Positions 46,791-56,297 of a DNA stretch of 64,000 bases are shown piece after piece. Below the pieces are notes generated by a model. It was not told the DNA's origin and did no database searches. It saw only the letters and a program-made list of their open reading frames with translations. A program made the translations under genes and the position numbers. Positions within the stretch are counted from its first letter, which is position 1. Each line of letters begins with the position of its first letter. Source of the stretch: Clostridium sp. C8-1-8. Lineage in GTDB: Bacteria > Bacillota > Clostridia > Clostridiales > Clostridiaceae. The stretch lies in the NCBI RefSeq assembly GCF_009928445.1, contig NZ_JAABNO010000013.1, positions 62,001-126,000 of the forward strand, written 5' to 3'.

Positions 46791-47681
46791 TTATACTACC
46801 AAGAACTTCCTTAAAGCAATAATACTTGCGAATATACCTATTAGAGCTCCGGAAATGACGAACTGCCAAGACATCATTGTTAAAACATAATTTGGATTAA
46901 TCAAATTAGCTGTTATAAGTTGAGCTGTTATTTTGTAATATACTTCTTTATAGGCAAAGAATAATAATATATTAGATATAACTGCACCTACTACGCCGAT
47001 AACAACTCCCTCAAGTATAAATGGCCACCTTATAAACCAGTCTGTAGCACCAACAAACTTCATTATTCCAACTTCTCTTCTTCTTGAGTAAACTGTCAAT
47101 TTTATTGTATTCATTATCAAGAATAACGATACTCCAATTAAAACTACAAAGATAATAACGCCTACCCATCTTATAGTTTTAGAAAATGCTGCAATCTTAT
47201 TTACTAAATCTTGATCATTTCCTATTTCTTCTATACCCTTCATACCCTTAACTTCATTTATTACCTTTTGAGTGTTTTCAGGTTTGTCTATCTCTACCAT
47301 ATATGAATCTGGTAATGGGTTGGTCTTAGTGTCATACCCCTCTAATAAAGATGCATTATCCTTTAACTGCTTTTTAAACTTTTCTAATGCCTCTTCTTTT
47401 GATTCGAAGGTTACATCCTTAACTCCATTAACAGCTCTTAGCTTTACCTCAATATCTCGTTCATCAGTTAAAGTTATATCTTTATTTAAATATACTTGTA
47501 TTTGAATCTTTGACTCTACGCTATTAACTGCATTATTTACATTTAAAGCGGCTAGCATGAATACACCAAAAACAAATAGAGTTGCTAAAACTGTAGCCAT
47601 AGAAGCTATGCTTATGGTTCTATTTCTTCTTAAACTTTTAAACGCATCTGATATAAAATATTTTATAGTACTAATCTTCAT
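46791..47681 (-). CDS. ftsX: Cell-division ABC transporter permease FtsX
   Basis: A 296-residue membrane protein with the FtsX layout: a cytoplasmic start (DAFKSLRRNRTISIASMATV), helix 1 near residue 25, a large extracellular domain (about residues 50-165) and three further helices in the C-terminal part, with MKFVGATDWFIRWPFILEGVVIG between them. With FtsE it controls extracellular peptidoglycan hydrolases at division or elongation. The start lies inside the end of ftsE (11-base overlap), indicating coupled translation. Confidence 0.93.
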   Translation of the reverse strand: MKISTIKYFISDAFKSLRRNRTISIASMATVLATLFVFGVFMLAALNVNNAVNSVESKIQIQVYLNKDITLTDERDIEVKLRAVNGVKDVTFESKEEALEKFKKQLKDNASLLEGYDTKTNPLPDSYMVEIDKPENTQKVINEVKGMKGIEEIGNDQDLVNKIAAFSKTIRWVGVIIFVVLIGVSLFLIMNTIKLTVYSRRREVGIMKFVGATDWFIRWPFILEGVVIGVVGAVISNILLFFAYKEVYYKITAQLITANLINPNYVLTMMSWQFVISGALIGIFASIIALRKFLVV

Positions 47682-48357
47682 AGATATACCTACCTTTCAT
47701 TTCATCTCTTGCTATAGTACCTCTCTCAATAGCAATAACCCTCTTTTTCATAGCATTAACTATATCTTTAGCATGAGTAGCCATAACTATAGTAGTACCT
47801 GCTTTGTTTATATCATCTATAAGCTTCATTATTTCTTTAGCTGTTTCAGGATCTAGGTTTCCTGTTGGTTCATCTGCTATTAATACTTGAGGATTATTTA
47901 CAATAGCTCTTGCTATAGAAACTCTTTGTTGCTCACCACCTGACAATTCATTTGGGAACATCTTATATTTATGAGACAGTCCAACCAAAGAAAGAACAAG
48001 CGGAACTCTTCTTCTAATTTCTCTAGAAGAAGCCTCAACTACTCTCATGGCAAAAGCTACATTTTCATAAACATTTAAAGTAGGAATTAATCTAAAATCT
48101 TGAAACACCATTCCAATTTTTCTTCTATAAAAAGGAACTTGTCTCCTCTTAATGGATGCAAGGTCTGTTCCATTCATAAATATATTTCCATTAGTAGGTT
48201 CAATTTCCTTTAATAACATCTTTATAAAAGTAGACTTTCCAGCTCCACTTGGTCCTACAAGGAAAACAAATTCTCCTTGATCAATCTGCACATTTACATC
48301 CGATAAAGCTTTTACATTATTATTATAAACTTTATTTACACTCTTAAATTCAATCAT
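47671..48357 (-). CDS. ftsE: Cell-division ABC transporter ATPase FtsE
   Basis: A 228-residue ABC ATPase with Walker A GPSGAGKSTFIK at residues 34-45, Q-loop FQDFRLIPTLNVYENVAFAM, signature LSGGEQQRVSIARAIV near residue 138, Walker B VLIADEPTGNLD and the H-loop MATHAKDIV. It energises FtsX conformational changes rather than transport. It is the first gene of ftsE-ftsX-ctp-minJ, with AAGGAG before the ATG and an extended -10 promoter upstream. Confidence 0.95.
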   Translation of the reverse strand: MIEFKSVNKVYNNNVKALSDVNVQIDQGEFVFLVGPSGAGKSTFIKMLLKEIEPTNGNIFMNGTDLASIKRRQVPFYRRKIGMVFQDFRLIPTLNVYENVAFAMRVVEASSREIRRRVPLVLSLVGLSHKYKMFPNELSGGEQQRVSIARAIVNNPQVLIADEPTGNLDPETAKEIMKLIDDINKAGTTIVMATHAKDIVNAMKKRVIAIERGTIARDEMKGRYIYED

Positions 48358-48422
48358 ATAGACAACTCCTTAAAATTGTTTTTTCGACGGTAATTTATCT
48401 AATGCTACAAATACACAAAATA

Positions 48423-48428
48423 ATTATA
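48423..48428 (-). promoter_or_regulatory. Putative extended -10 promoter of ftsE
   Basis: TGTTATAAT on the minus strand (TG-n-TATAAT) about 65 bp before ftsE. The -35 region is poor, as is usual for extended -10 promoters. Confidence 0.5.
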
Positions 48429-48585
48429 ACATAAGTATTAATGTAGTTGCGTTTGTTTTTATGAATTCTTTATTAACTTACCTTAGGGAATTCTAGGAAA
48501 AGTTGTTGTAACATCCTTATTTACTGACCTTAGACTATAAGAAAATTTTAAATAAAAAAATATATATTATTGCATATAAGTATAA

Positions 48586-49434
48586 TTATTCCTCATCTAT
48601 ATCCCTAAATCCTTCTCCAAGAACCTCTCTTGCATCAGTTACTGTTATAAATGCATTAGCATCTATTTCTCTTACTTTGTTCTTCAGAACTATGAATTGT
48701 TTTCTATTTACTACAGTAAAAAGCATAAATGTTTTTTCTTTTGTGTAGGCACCTCTTCCATCTAAATAGGTGCAACCTCTTCCTAATTCACTCATAATAA
48801 ATTGAGCTACCTTTTCACTTCCACTGCTTATTATAAAAACTGCTTTTGCTATAGTAAATCCCTCAATTACATTGTCAACAAGTGTTCCTGTTAAAAAGAC
48901 ACTTATTAGTCCAAACATTCCTTTATCTGCTCCAAAAGCATATATTGCAAGAATTGTAACAACAAAATCTGACAACAGCAGTGATTTACCTATATCTATA
49001 TGTAAGTACTTGTTCAATATCTTAGCTATTATTGAAGTGCCTCCAGTTGATGCATTTTGATTAAAAACTATTGCAAGACCAAGAGCCTGAATTGCGCTTC
49101 CAACAACTACTACAAGTATATAATTTTCAGTAAATGGTTTTGGAATAATAAAAGTATCAAAAACCCATAGCAAGCCTGATAAAGCAAAAGTAGCATAAAT
49201 ACTCTTTGCGCCAAAGCCCCCACCTATAAAAATAAAAGCTATTATAAATAGAATTATATTAAACAATATCATTAGCAGACCTACTGATATTCCTGTAAGC
49301 TTATTAATAACAATTGCAAGCCCTGATACCCCTCCTGCAGCTATATCGTTAGGAAAAAAGAAGTATTCAAGTGATATGGTTATCAAAAGAACACCAAATG
49401 TTATATAAAGATATTTCTTTAAAATTTTCATCAT
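48586..49434 (-). CDS. YitT family membrane protein (paralogue 1)
   Basis: A 282-residue protein with the YitT layout: about six membrane helices (residues about 8-195) including NDIAAGGVSGLAIVI and FNQNASTGGTSIIAKILNKY, then a cytoplasmic DUF2179 domain (about 210-280; GRGCTYLDGRGAYTKE, ITVTDAREVLGEGF). The family has no firmly established transport substrate. It is the last of three tandem paralogues, 36 bp after the second. Two adjacent ATG codons (49434 and 49431) follow GAGGAA; either may start the protein. Confidence 0.88.
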   Translation of the reverse strand: MMKILKKYLYITFGVLLITISLEYFFFPNDIAAGGVSGLAIVINKLTGISVGLLMILFNIILFIIAFIFIGGGFGAKSIYATFALSGLLWVFDTFIIPKPFTENYILVVVVGSAIQALGLAIVFNQNASTGGTSIIAKILNKYLHIDIGKSLLLSDFVVTILAIYAFGADKGMFGLISVFLTGTLVDNVIEGFTIAKAVFIISSGSEKVAQFIMSELGRGCTYLDGRGAYTKEKTFMLFTVVNRKQFIVLKNKVREIDANAFITVTDAREVLGEGFRDIDEE

Positions 49435-49470
49435 ATGTTCCTCACACTTTACAGATATATGTTATATACT

Positions 49471-50325
49471 CTACATATTACCTATGTCTTTAAATCCTTC
49501 TCCCAAGACCTCATGTGCTTCACCAACAGTTATAAAGGCTTTTGAGTCTATTCCTTTTATATATTCTCTAAGTTTTATAAACTCGGTCCTGCCTACAACT
49601 GTATATATTATAAATGTATCTTTTCCAGTATATCCTCCAACGCCTCTTAAAAAAGTACATCCTCTACCTAATTCATTCATTATAAACTGCCCTATATCCT
49701 TGTTTTTTCTACTTATTATAGTAACTTGTTTAGAAGTATTAAAACCTTCAATAACCCTGTCAATAGCAATTCCGTTTAAAATTACAGATAGTAACGCATA
49801 TAAACCTGCATCAAGCCCAAATGTGATAGCTGCCAATAACGTAACTATGAAGTCTACAGAGGATAGGGATTTTCCTATATCAACATGAAAAAACTTATTT
49901 AGTATCTTAGCAATTATATCTGTACCGCCAGTAGATGCGTTGGTATTAAAAACTATAGCCATTCCTATAGCTGATAAAAAGGTGCCAAATATAGCTGCTA
50001 TTATTAAATCCTTGGTAAGCGCTTGAGGATTAAAAAACTTTTCAATTATCCACATTATTAGTGATAATCCAAAAGAGGCATATATAGTTTTAGCTCCGAA
50101 ATTCCCTCCAATAAAGATAAATGCGATTATAAACAATATTAAATTCATAACCAAAACCAGTGTACCAGTAGACGCGAATGGTAGATAGTGATTAATAACT
50201 ATAGCCAGACCGGTTACACCTCCTGCAGCAAGGTTATTTGGAGCATAGAGATATTCAACAGCTATAGCTACCAAAAGTATTCCTATGGTTATGAGAATAT
50301 AGTCTTTCAGAAAATTTTTACTCAT
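49471..50325 (-). CDS. YitT family membrane protein (paralogue 2)
   Basis: A 284-residue paralogue of its neighbours, with NNLAAGGVTGLAIVINHYLPF, a six-helix membrane part including FNTNASTGGTDIIAKILNKFF near residue 125, and a C-terminal DUF2179 domain (GRGCTFLRGVGGYTGKD, FITVGEAHEVLGEGFKDIGN). Its function is unknown. It precedes paralogue 1 by 36 bp, so the two are probably co-transcribed; 482 bp separate it from paralogue 3. A GGGGAG site precedes the ATG. Confidence 0.88.
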   Translation of the reverse strand: MSKNFLKDYILITIGILLVAIAVEYLYAPNNLAAGGVTGLAIVINHYLPFASTGTLVLVMNLILFIIAFIFIGGNFGAKTIYASFGLSLIMWIIEKFFNPQALTKDLIIAAIFGTFLSAIGMAIVFNTNASTGGTDIIAKILNKFFHVDIGKSLSSVDFIVTLLAAITFGLDAGLYALLSVILNGIAIDRVIEGFNTSKQVTIISRKNKDIGQFIMNELGRGCTFLRGVGGYTGKDTFIIYTVVGRTEFIKLREYIKGIDSKAFITVGEAHEVLGEGFKDIGNM

Positions 50326-50536
50326 ACTACAACTCCCCCTATTAACATTTTACATATACTATAGATATATATTTATAAACCTTTAATAGAATACAGATAT
50401 TACGAATTTTATACTTATCGTACTATTGTATATTCATAACACTTATTCTCTCTTAAAAAATTAACTTTTATCCATCATAGGTAGTTTAAAGGTTATGTTG
50501 TGCAACTTTGCAATAAAATTTATAAATTTAAATAAG

Positions 50537-50584
50537 TAAAAGCCACGCATGAAAGAATTTTAACTTTCTTTTATGCATGGCTTT
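50537..50584 (-). terminator. Hairpin in the gap between YitT genes 3 and 2
   Basis: AAAAGCCA...GCATGAAAG pairs with CTTTC...TGCATGGCTTTT, with a few bulged bases, and is flanked by T-rich DNA on both strands. It lies downstream of the tandem repeats that follow paralogue 3. The remaining 50326-50536 shows nothing recognisable. Confidence 0.5.
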
Positions 50585-50671
50585 TATTTTTGCAGTTAGC
50601 TTTTGCCTATTTTTCAGAAGCTTATTTATTAATTTTATAAGTAAAAATACTATGTACTTAAATCTTACATA

Positions 50672-50820
50672 CTTAGGCCTAGTTCCTAGTTATGTGATTA
50701 ACTAAGGCCCGGTTTTTTAATTGTGGAATGAACTTAAGCCCAGTTTTTTAATTGTGGAATGAACTTAGGCCCGGTTGTCAGTTGTGGACTGAACTTAGGC
50801 CCGGTTGTCAGTTGTGTATA
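50672..50820. repeat. Five tandem 30-31 bp repeats at the 3' end of a YitT gene
   Basis: On the plus strand units of the form CTTAGGCCCGGTTGTCAG + TTGTGGACTGAA begin near 50672, 50703, 50733, 50764 and 50794. The last two are nearly identical; the middle two have TTTTTTAA in place of TGTCAG; the first is most diverged. The final unit overlaps the last codons and the TGA stop of paralogue 3 (stop at 50808-50810). The CCGGGCC core is unusually GC-rich for this genome. There are no unique spacers, so this is not a CRISPR array. Confidence 0.85.
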
Positions 50821-51656
50821 TCTTTAAAACCTTGTCCTAATACTTCGTGAGCTTCACTTACTATGATAAAAGCATCTTTATCAGCTAACTTTATGTAGGT
50901 TCTCAACTTAATTAATTGAGTTCTATCCATTACGCAGTATATAACCTTTTTCTCTTCATTAGTATAGCCACCTTTACCTTCAAATACTGTGCAGCCTCTG
51001 TTTACTTCATTTACTATGTACGACTTTATAACATCACTTTTATTTGTAAATATAGCTACAGCTTTTGCTGAATTAAAGCCTTCAATAACCTTATCAATTA
51101 TAATACCATTTAGCATAACACAGACAACAGCGTACAATCCTTTGCTTATTCCAAAAGTCATGGCACATAGAATAACAACAATTATATCTACTGATTGCAT
51201 ACACCTTCCCATATCCCAATGAAAGAACTTGTTTAGTATTTTAGCTAATATATCTGTCCCTCCTGTGGATGCGTTTTGAGAAAAGACAATACCTAAACCA
51301 ATTCCAAGCATTGTGGTTCCAATAACAGCAGCCAGCATTGGATCTGTAGTTAAAGCATGAGGTTTTAAAAACTTTTCTATGACCCACATTGAAAGTGATA
51401 ACCCAAAAGCTGCATATAAGGTTTTTCCTCCAAAATTACCTCCAACAACAAAAAATGCAACTATAAATAGAATTATATTCATTATTATCATTAACAGTCC
51501 CATTGGTATGCTTGGTATGTAATAATTTATAACCATAGCTATACCAGTTATTCCACCACCTGATATATTATTAGGAACATAAAAATATTGAACTGCTATA
51601 GAAACTAAAATAAACCCTAATGTTATTATAAAAAATTCCTTAATCTTGTCATTCAT
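50808..51656 (-). CDS. YitT family membrane protein (paralogue 3)
   Basis: A 282-residue YitT protein with NNISGGGITGIAMVINYYIPS, six predicted helices, FSQNASTGGTDILAKILNKFF near residue 125, and a DUF2179 tail (NRGCTVFEGKGGYTNEEKK, FIIVSEAHEVLGQGFKDIHN). The start at 51656 follows AGAAGGAGAAG; an upstream in-frame extension of 21 mostly basic and aromatic residues overlaps the transketolase terminator region and is rejected. Its stop codon falls in the first unit of a tandem repeat. Its function is unknown. Confidence 0.88.
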   Translation of the reverse strand: MNDKIKEFFIITLGFILVSIAVQYFYVPNNISGGGITGIAMVINYYIPSIPMGLLMIIMNIILFIVAFFVVGGNFGGKTLYAAFGLSLSMWVIEKFLKPHALTTDPMLAAVIGTTMLGIGLGIVFSQNASTGGTDILAKILNKFFHWDMGRCMQSVDIIVVILCAMTFGISKGLYAVVCVMLNGIIIDKVIEGFNSAKAVAIFTNKSDVIKSYIVNEVNRGCTVFEGKGGYTNEEKKVIYCVMDRTQLIKLRTYIKLADKDAFIIVSEAHEVLGQGFKDIHN

Positions 51657-51705
51657 ATAACTTCTCCTTCTTCTAATGTAAAAAGTCTCACAATTTGCTT
51701 TATAG

Positions 51706-51737
51706 CAAAAAAACAGCATAGGATGTCCTACACTGTT
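51706..51737 (-). terminator. Terminator of the transketolase genes
   Basis: AACAGTGTAGGA and TCCTATGCTGTT pair fully if two G-U pairs are allowed, followed by T7 on the minus strand. Confidence 0.85.
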
Positions 51738-51791
51738 ATATTAATTGATTTAATTAAAATAATCTACTATTTTCTTTTATTTCCTTTTATT

Positions 51792-52736
51792 TTAGCCCTT
51801 TAACTCAATAACGCGCTTTATAGAAGCAATGATATCTTCTGTAGTAAGTCCATATGCTTTTAGCAATTCATCTGGCTTACCACTTTCACCAAAAGTATCT
51901 TTAACACCTACTCTGATTACTGGCACTGGAATATTCTCGCTTGCAACTTCACAAACTACTGATCCTAGTCCACCAATTATATTATGTTCCTCAGCAGTTA
52001 CTATCGCGCCAGTTTCTCTTGCTGCTGATATTATAATTTCTTTATCAATTGGTTTTATTGTATGAATATTAATAACTGCTACATCTATTCCCTCTGTCTT
52101 TAGTGCTTCTTTAGCTTCTAAAGCCTTTTCAACCATTATTCCTGTAGCTATTATAGTAGCATCTTTCCCTTCAGAAAGTTTTACCCCTTTACCAATCTCG
52201 AACTTATAACCTGCATTGTCATTAATAGTAGAAACTGCAACTCTTCCTAATCTTACATAGCATGGACCTACATATTCAGCTACTGCATTTATAGCAGCCT
52301 CTGTTTCTATATCATCAGATGGATTTATAACAGTCATATTAGGAATGCTTCTCATTAGAGATAAATCTTCTATAGCTTGATGTGAAGCCCCATCTTCCCC
52401 TACAGTTAAACCTGCATGTGTAGCACATACTTTTACATTCAAGTTTGGGTAACATATAGAATTTCTTATCTGTTCAAAAGCTCTTCCAGCAGCAAACATT
52501 GCAAAAGTACTAACAAAAGGAATTTTATCACAAGTTGAAAGACCTGCAGCAACTCCCATCATATTTCCTTCTGCTATTCCCATATTTAAAAATCTTTCAG
52601 GAAACACCGCTTTGAAATCTGCTGTTTTAGTAGATTTAGAAAGGTCCGCGTCCAATACCACTACCTTTTGATTTGTCTTACCAAGCTCAGCAAGCGCCTT
52701 ACCATAAGCTTCTCTCGTTGCAATCTTATTAGCCAT
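51792..52736 (-). CDS. Transketolase, C-terminal subunit
   Basis: A 314-residue protein holding the pyrimidine-binding and C-terminal domains of transketolase, with the catalytic-glutamate region FLNMGIAEGNMMGVAAGLS near residue 50, HAGLTVGEDGASHQAIEDLSLMRSIP near residue 109 and the C-terminal VITAEEHNIIGGLGSVV. It partners with the separately encoded N-terminal half just upstream (the stop and start share one base). Split transketolases of this type are common in clostridia and function as a two-subunit enzyme in the non-oxidative pentose phosphate pathway; a DXS-like or sugar-specific variant is not excluded. Confidence 0.92.
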   Translation of the reverse strand: MANKIATREAYGKALAELGKTNQKVVVLDADLSKSTKTADFKAVFPERFLNMGIAEGNMMGVAAGLSTCDKIPFVSTFAMFAAGRAFEQIRNSICYPNLNVKVCATHAGLTVGEDGASHQAIEDLSLMRSIPNMTVINPSDDIETEAAINAVAEYVGPCYVRLGRVAVSTINDNAGYKFEIGKGVKLSEGKDATIIATGIMVEKALEAKEALKTEGIDVAVINIHTIKPIDKEIIISAARETGAIVTAEEHNIIGGLGSVVCEVASENIPVPVIRVGVKDTFGESGKPDELLKAYGLTTEDIIASIKRVIELKG

Positions 52737-53560
52737 TAGTTTTCCCCTCCTATTTCCTTTAGAGCGATCTCACATTGTTCCTTATTTGGTGCTGCTCCAT
52801 GCCATCCAGCCTGATTTTCCATGAATGAAACACCTTTTCCTTTTATAGTCTTACATACAACTACAGTAGGTTTATCTTTAACACTTTTAGCTTCATCTAT
52901 CGCATTGATTATTTGGTCTATATCATGACCATCTATATTTATAACATTCCATCCAAAGGCTAAAAACTTCTCTCCAATTGGAGCTGGATTCATTACTTTC
53001 TCTATCTCTCCATCTATCTGTAAGCCATTATTATCAACAAAAGCTGTTAAATTATCAAGTTTATAATGAGCCGCAGACATAGCAGCCTCCCAAACTTGTC
53101 CTTCTTCAAGTTCTCCATCTCCCAATAAAGCGTATACTCTATAAGCCTTATTATCTAGTTTTCCAGCAAGCGCCATACCAGTTGCTGCCGATATTCCTTG
53201 TCCTAAAGAACCTGTAGACATATCCACTCCTGGTACATCATTCATATTTGGGTGTCCTTGAAGCATAGAGCCTAATTTTCTAAGTCCATTTAGCTCTTCT
53301 ACTGAGAAGAACCCTCTTCTAGCTAGTACACTATATAACACTGGAGCAGCATGTCCTTTAGATAAAACAAATCTATCCCTATGAGCCATCCTAGGATTTT
53401 TAGGATCTATATTCATTTCTTTAAAATAAAGAGTTGTTAATATATCTGCTGCTGAAAGCGATCCACCAGGATGACCTGATGCTGATTCTGTCAGCATAGA
53501 AATAATATCTTTTCTTACAACCCTAGCAATTTGTCTTAATTCATCAACTTTATTACTCAT
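52736..53560 (-). CDS. Transketolase, N-terminal subunit
   Basis: A 274-residue protein with the thiamine-diphosphate-binding domain of transketolase: ESASGHPGGSLSAADILTTLYF near residue 23, KGHAAPVLYSVLARRG near residue 68, GSLGQGISAATGMALAGK near residue 116, and the TPP motif LLGDGELEEGQVWEAAMSAAHYKLDNLTAFVDNNGLQ near residues 145-180 (GDG...NN). It pairs with the C-terminal subunit that starts at its stop. A strong AAAGGGGG site precedes the ATG. Both halves would move two-carbon units between ketose and aldose phosphates. Confidence 0.92.
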   Translation of the reverse strand: MSNKVDELRQIARVVRKDIISMLTESASGHPGGSLSAADILTTLYFKEMNIDPKNPRMAHRDRFVLSKGHAAPVLYSVLARRGFFSVEELNGLRKLGSMLQGHPNMNDVPGVDMSTGSLGQGISAATGMALAGKLDNKAYRVYALLGDGELEEGQVWEAAMSAAHYKLDNLTAFVDNNGLQIDGEIEKVMNPAPIGEKFLAFGWNVINIDGHDIDQIINAIDEAKSVKDKPTVVVCKTIKGKGVSFMENQAGWHGAAPNKEQCEIALKEIGGEN

Positions 53561-53600
53561 ATTATCCCCCTTTAGGTCTTAGCCTATTATCTATATCATA

Positions 53601-53690
53601 GAAGTAAAACTTTATAACTAAATTTTAAGTTTGCAAGTTACATACCTGTATGTAATTGAAATTAATCTAGCATTAAAGTTGTACAGCTCT
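53601..53690. repeat. Diverged copy of the family 3 inverted repeat
   Basis: The left arm AGTAAAACTTTATAACTAAA and the right arm, read inverted as TGTACAACTTTAATGCTAGA, are imperfect inverse copies. The centre is a perfect TTACATA/TATGTAA hairpin. It lies just upstream of the transketolase genes. Similarity to the 44031 element is clear only in the right arm (GCATTAAAGTTGTACA). Confidence 0.35.
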
Positions 53691-53919
53691 AAATATCATA
53701 ATGTTAAACAGTTATGCCAAACCAATAAATATTTTATCATAGCTTTCCTAAATTGGATATACTTATTTTTTAAAAAAGTCGTTATTAAGATGATAATATA
53801 ATATATGTGCTATACTATTTGCCAATATATCTTATTTATTACCCATAAAATTCTTATTTTAGAATAATAATCTCTATATTACTAGTTCTAACCAAAGGAA
53901 TTTTATATTTTCTATACAT

Positions 53920-53963
53920 AAAAAAAAAGCAGATGGGGCACTAATTACTTTTAGTTCCCCATC
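53920..53963 (-). terminator. Terminator of the sugar operon (after GH65)
   Basis: AGATGGGGAACT and AGTGCCCCATCT pair across a 9-base loop with T9 on the minus strand, just after the GH65 stop. The stretch from 53691 to 53919 is AT-rich without an open reading frame. Confidence 0.88.
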
Positions 53964-53970
53964 TCCTAGA

Positions 53971-56250
53971 TTAATTTTGAACCTGTATTTTTTTACCTTC
54001 AGAAACTTCATACAATATACTATTAACTCTCAAATTGATACGACTGTCTCCTTCATTAATTATCTCTGTTTTATCCTTTTTCATAGAAACCGTAATGTGA
54101 TTCCCCTTATACAAGAATCCAAAATTCAGTTGTTCCCATACCTCCGGCAACTTTGGAGATAGTGAAATATAATCTTCTTTTATCCTAAGCCCTGCGAAAC
54201 CATATACGACAGCCATCCAGGTTCCCCCCATATTAGCAGTATGAATACCATCCTTTGTATTACCATGAGTATCATCCAAATCTAGTCTTGCTGTTTCAAT
54301 AAAATACTTATATGCTAAATCAGCATATCCCACCTTTGACGCCATGATACTATATGCAGCGCAGGATAAGGACGAATCATGAGTTGTTATTTTTTCATAA
54401 TAATCATAGGAATTCTTTATAGTATTAAAATCAACTTCATCTTCCACTAGGAAGTGTGCTAGAACTGTATCAGCTTGCTTTAGCACCTGATACCTATATA
54501 TTGTTAGAGGATGATAATTTAATAGCAAAGGGTAGTTTTCACTAGGTGTATTTTCAAAATCCCATATAGCTTTATGTAAAAAAGAATCATCCTGCGGATT
54601 TATTTTTAACTCTTCATCATATGGTAAATACATATTTTTATAAGCTTCTTCAAAAAGCTTAACTTCTTCTTCTTCAATATTAATTCTTTTACTTAACTCT
54701 CTAATAAATTCTGAATCCTCATTTTTAAGTTTATTGTAAAGCTTATTTGCCCATTTTAAATTGAATTTTGCCATAACATTTGTATAGTAATTATTATTCA
54801 CAATTGCTGTGTATTCATCAGGTCCCGTTACGGCATCTATCTTAAATAAATCTTTATCAAAATGCCCTATTTCAACCCATATCCTTGCAGTTTCAAAGAT
54901 AACTTCCAATCCAAATTCCTTAATGAAATCTAAGTCACCAGTTGCTAAATAATATTGAATATAGGAATAAGCTATATCTCCATTAATATGATACTGGGCT
55001 GTGCCTGCTGGAAAATAAGATGAACACTCCTTGCCTATTATAGTTCTCCATGGATAGGCCGCGCCTTTTTTATGTCCCATCTCTAAGGCTCTTTGTCTAG
55101 CCAAGTCTAAAATATTATATCTATATCTTAAAAGTCCCTTTGCAAGTTTTGGGTAGCATAGTGTAAAAAATGGAAGGATGTATATTTCTGTATCCCAAAA
55201 GTAATGTCCTTCATATCCTTCACCACTCAAGCCTTTTGCAGTGATATTACTTCTATCATCTCTTCCTACTGCTTGAAATAGTTGATATAAGTTGTACTTG
55301 AGTCCTTGATGAAGCTTGTCATCCCCCTCAATATCAATATCAGCTAAATTCCAAAACTCCCTTAAATATTCCTCTTGAATTTTAACTAAAGTTTTAAATG
55401 GAGTCCCACTAATACTTTTCGCCTTCACTGCACCAGTACCTACTACATCTTCATGTCTTAGAGAATCCGTATATATATTATATTTTGTAAAATTGATCAC
55501 CTTTTTACCTGGTTTAATTTTAAAAATAGTTTTTGCTTTTTTGTCTGTTTTTTCAAAAATACATTCGTACTTTGAATTACATACATGCTTTGTAGTAACT
55601 GCTACAATATTTTTTGCATTTTCTGTCTGCGAAACTATTTGCATAATTTCATCTTCAATTGTTATAGATTTTATAGACAATATTTTAGCATGCCCTGTAC
55701 CTACTCTTGGATCATTATCATCTATAAAATTTTCTACATCTCCGCTAATTGAAGATTCTACAATTACTTCTTCATCAAAATTTACTTTCTCAATGTCGTA
55801 ATTAACAGCAAATAACTCCAAATGTTCCAAAGATGCAAGCCTAGTTATCTTTATTTTTAGTTCTTTTCCGGATGGTGAAACCCACCATATTTCTCTTATA
55901 TAGCATCCTTTTTTCATATCTAGATGTCTACTAAACCCTTTAAGGGTACCTTGAAAAACAGATAATTTTTGTCCATCAATTATTATATCTATATCCTGTG
56001 AATCAATTACATTTACAATCTTCTGCATACTATCAGGAAATGCATATGCTTTTTCACCATAGGCAATTGGTGACTCTTCATAAAATGCATTTATATATGT
56101 TCCTCTAATGGTTTTATATTGCTCAGGATACTTCTCTTCAAAGTTTCCTCTTATACCTATATATCCATTAGAGACATTAAATATACTTTCGTTCTTTAAA
56201 AGTTCGTTTGCCTCTAAACTATCATCACTTACAATCCATTCATTCTCCAT
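53971..56250 (-). CDS. Glycoside hydrolase family 65 phosphorylase
   Basis: A 759-residue inverting disaccharide phosphorylase that splits an alpha-glucoside with phosphate to beta-glucose 1-phosphate. The N-terminal beta-sandwich (about residues 1-270) is followed by the (alpha/alpha)6 barrel with GYEGHYFWDTEIYILPFF near residue 340, GAAYPWRTI near residue 400, and the general acid Glu479 in VTGPDEYTAIVNNNYYTN, then GIHTANMGGTWMAVV near residue 670. GH65 includes maltose, trehalose, kojibiose and nigerose phosphorylases; specificity cannot be told from sequence here. It is the last gene after two sugar permeases, so it probably acts on the imported sugar. No beta-phosphoglucomutase gene is nearby. 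Confidence 0.9.
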   Translation of the reverse strand: MENEWIVSDDSLEANELLKNESIFNVSNGYIGIRGNFEEKYPEQYKTIRGTYINAFYEESPIAYGEKAYAFPDSMQKIVNVIDSQDIDIIIDGQKLSVFQGTLKGFSRHLDMKKGCYIREIWWVSPSGKELKIKITRLASLEHLELFAVNYDIEKVNFDEEVIVESSISGDVENFIDDNDPRVGTGHAKILSIKSITIEDEIMQIVSQTENAKNIVAVTTKHVCNSKYECIFEKTDKKAKTIFKIKPGKKVINFTKYNIYTDSLRHEDVVGTGAVKAKSISGTPFKTLVKIQEEYLREFWNLADIDIEGDDKLHQGLKYNLYQLFQAVGRDDRSNITAKGLSGEGYEGHYFWDTEIYILPFFTLCYPKLAKGLLRYRYNILDLARQRALEMGHKKGAAYPWRTIIGKECSSYFPAGTAQYHINGDIAYSYIQYYLATGDLDFIKEFGLEVIFETARIWVEIGHFDKDLFKIDAVTGPDEYTAIVNNNYYTNVMAKFNLKWANKLYNKLKNEDSEFIRELSKRINIEEEEVKLFEEAYKNMYLPYDEELKINPQDDSFLHKAIWDFENTPSENYPLLLNYHPLTIYRYQVLKQADTVLAHFLVEDEVDFNTIKNSYDYYEKITTHDSSLSCAAYSIMASKVGYADLAYKYFIETARLDLDDTHGNTKDGIHTANMGGTWMAVVYGFAGLRIKEDYISLSPKLPEVWEQLNFGFLYKGNHITVSMKKDKTEIINEGDSRINLRVNSILYEVSEGKKIQVQN

Positions 56251-56297
56251 TTCCTATTCTCTCTTTCCAATATAATTATGTTACTTAATCTTTTAAG

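Noticed and set aside
50672..50820. Possible CRISPR array
   Set aside because: The five units are contiguous with no spacers, and one contains a gene stop codon; it is a simple tandem repeat.
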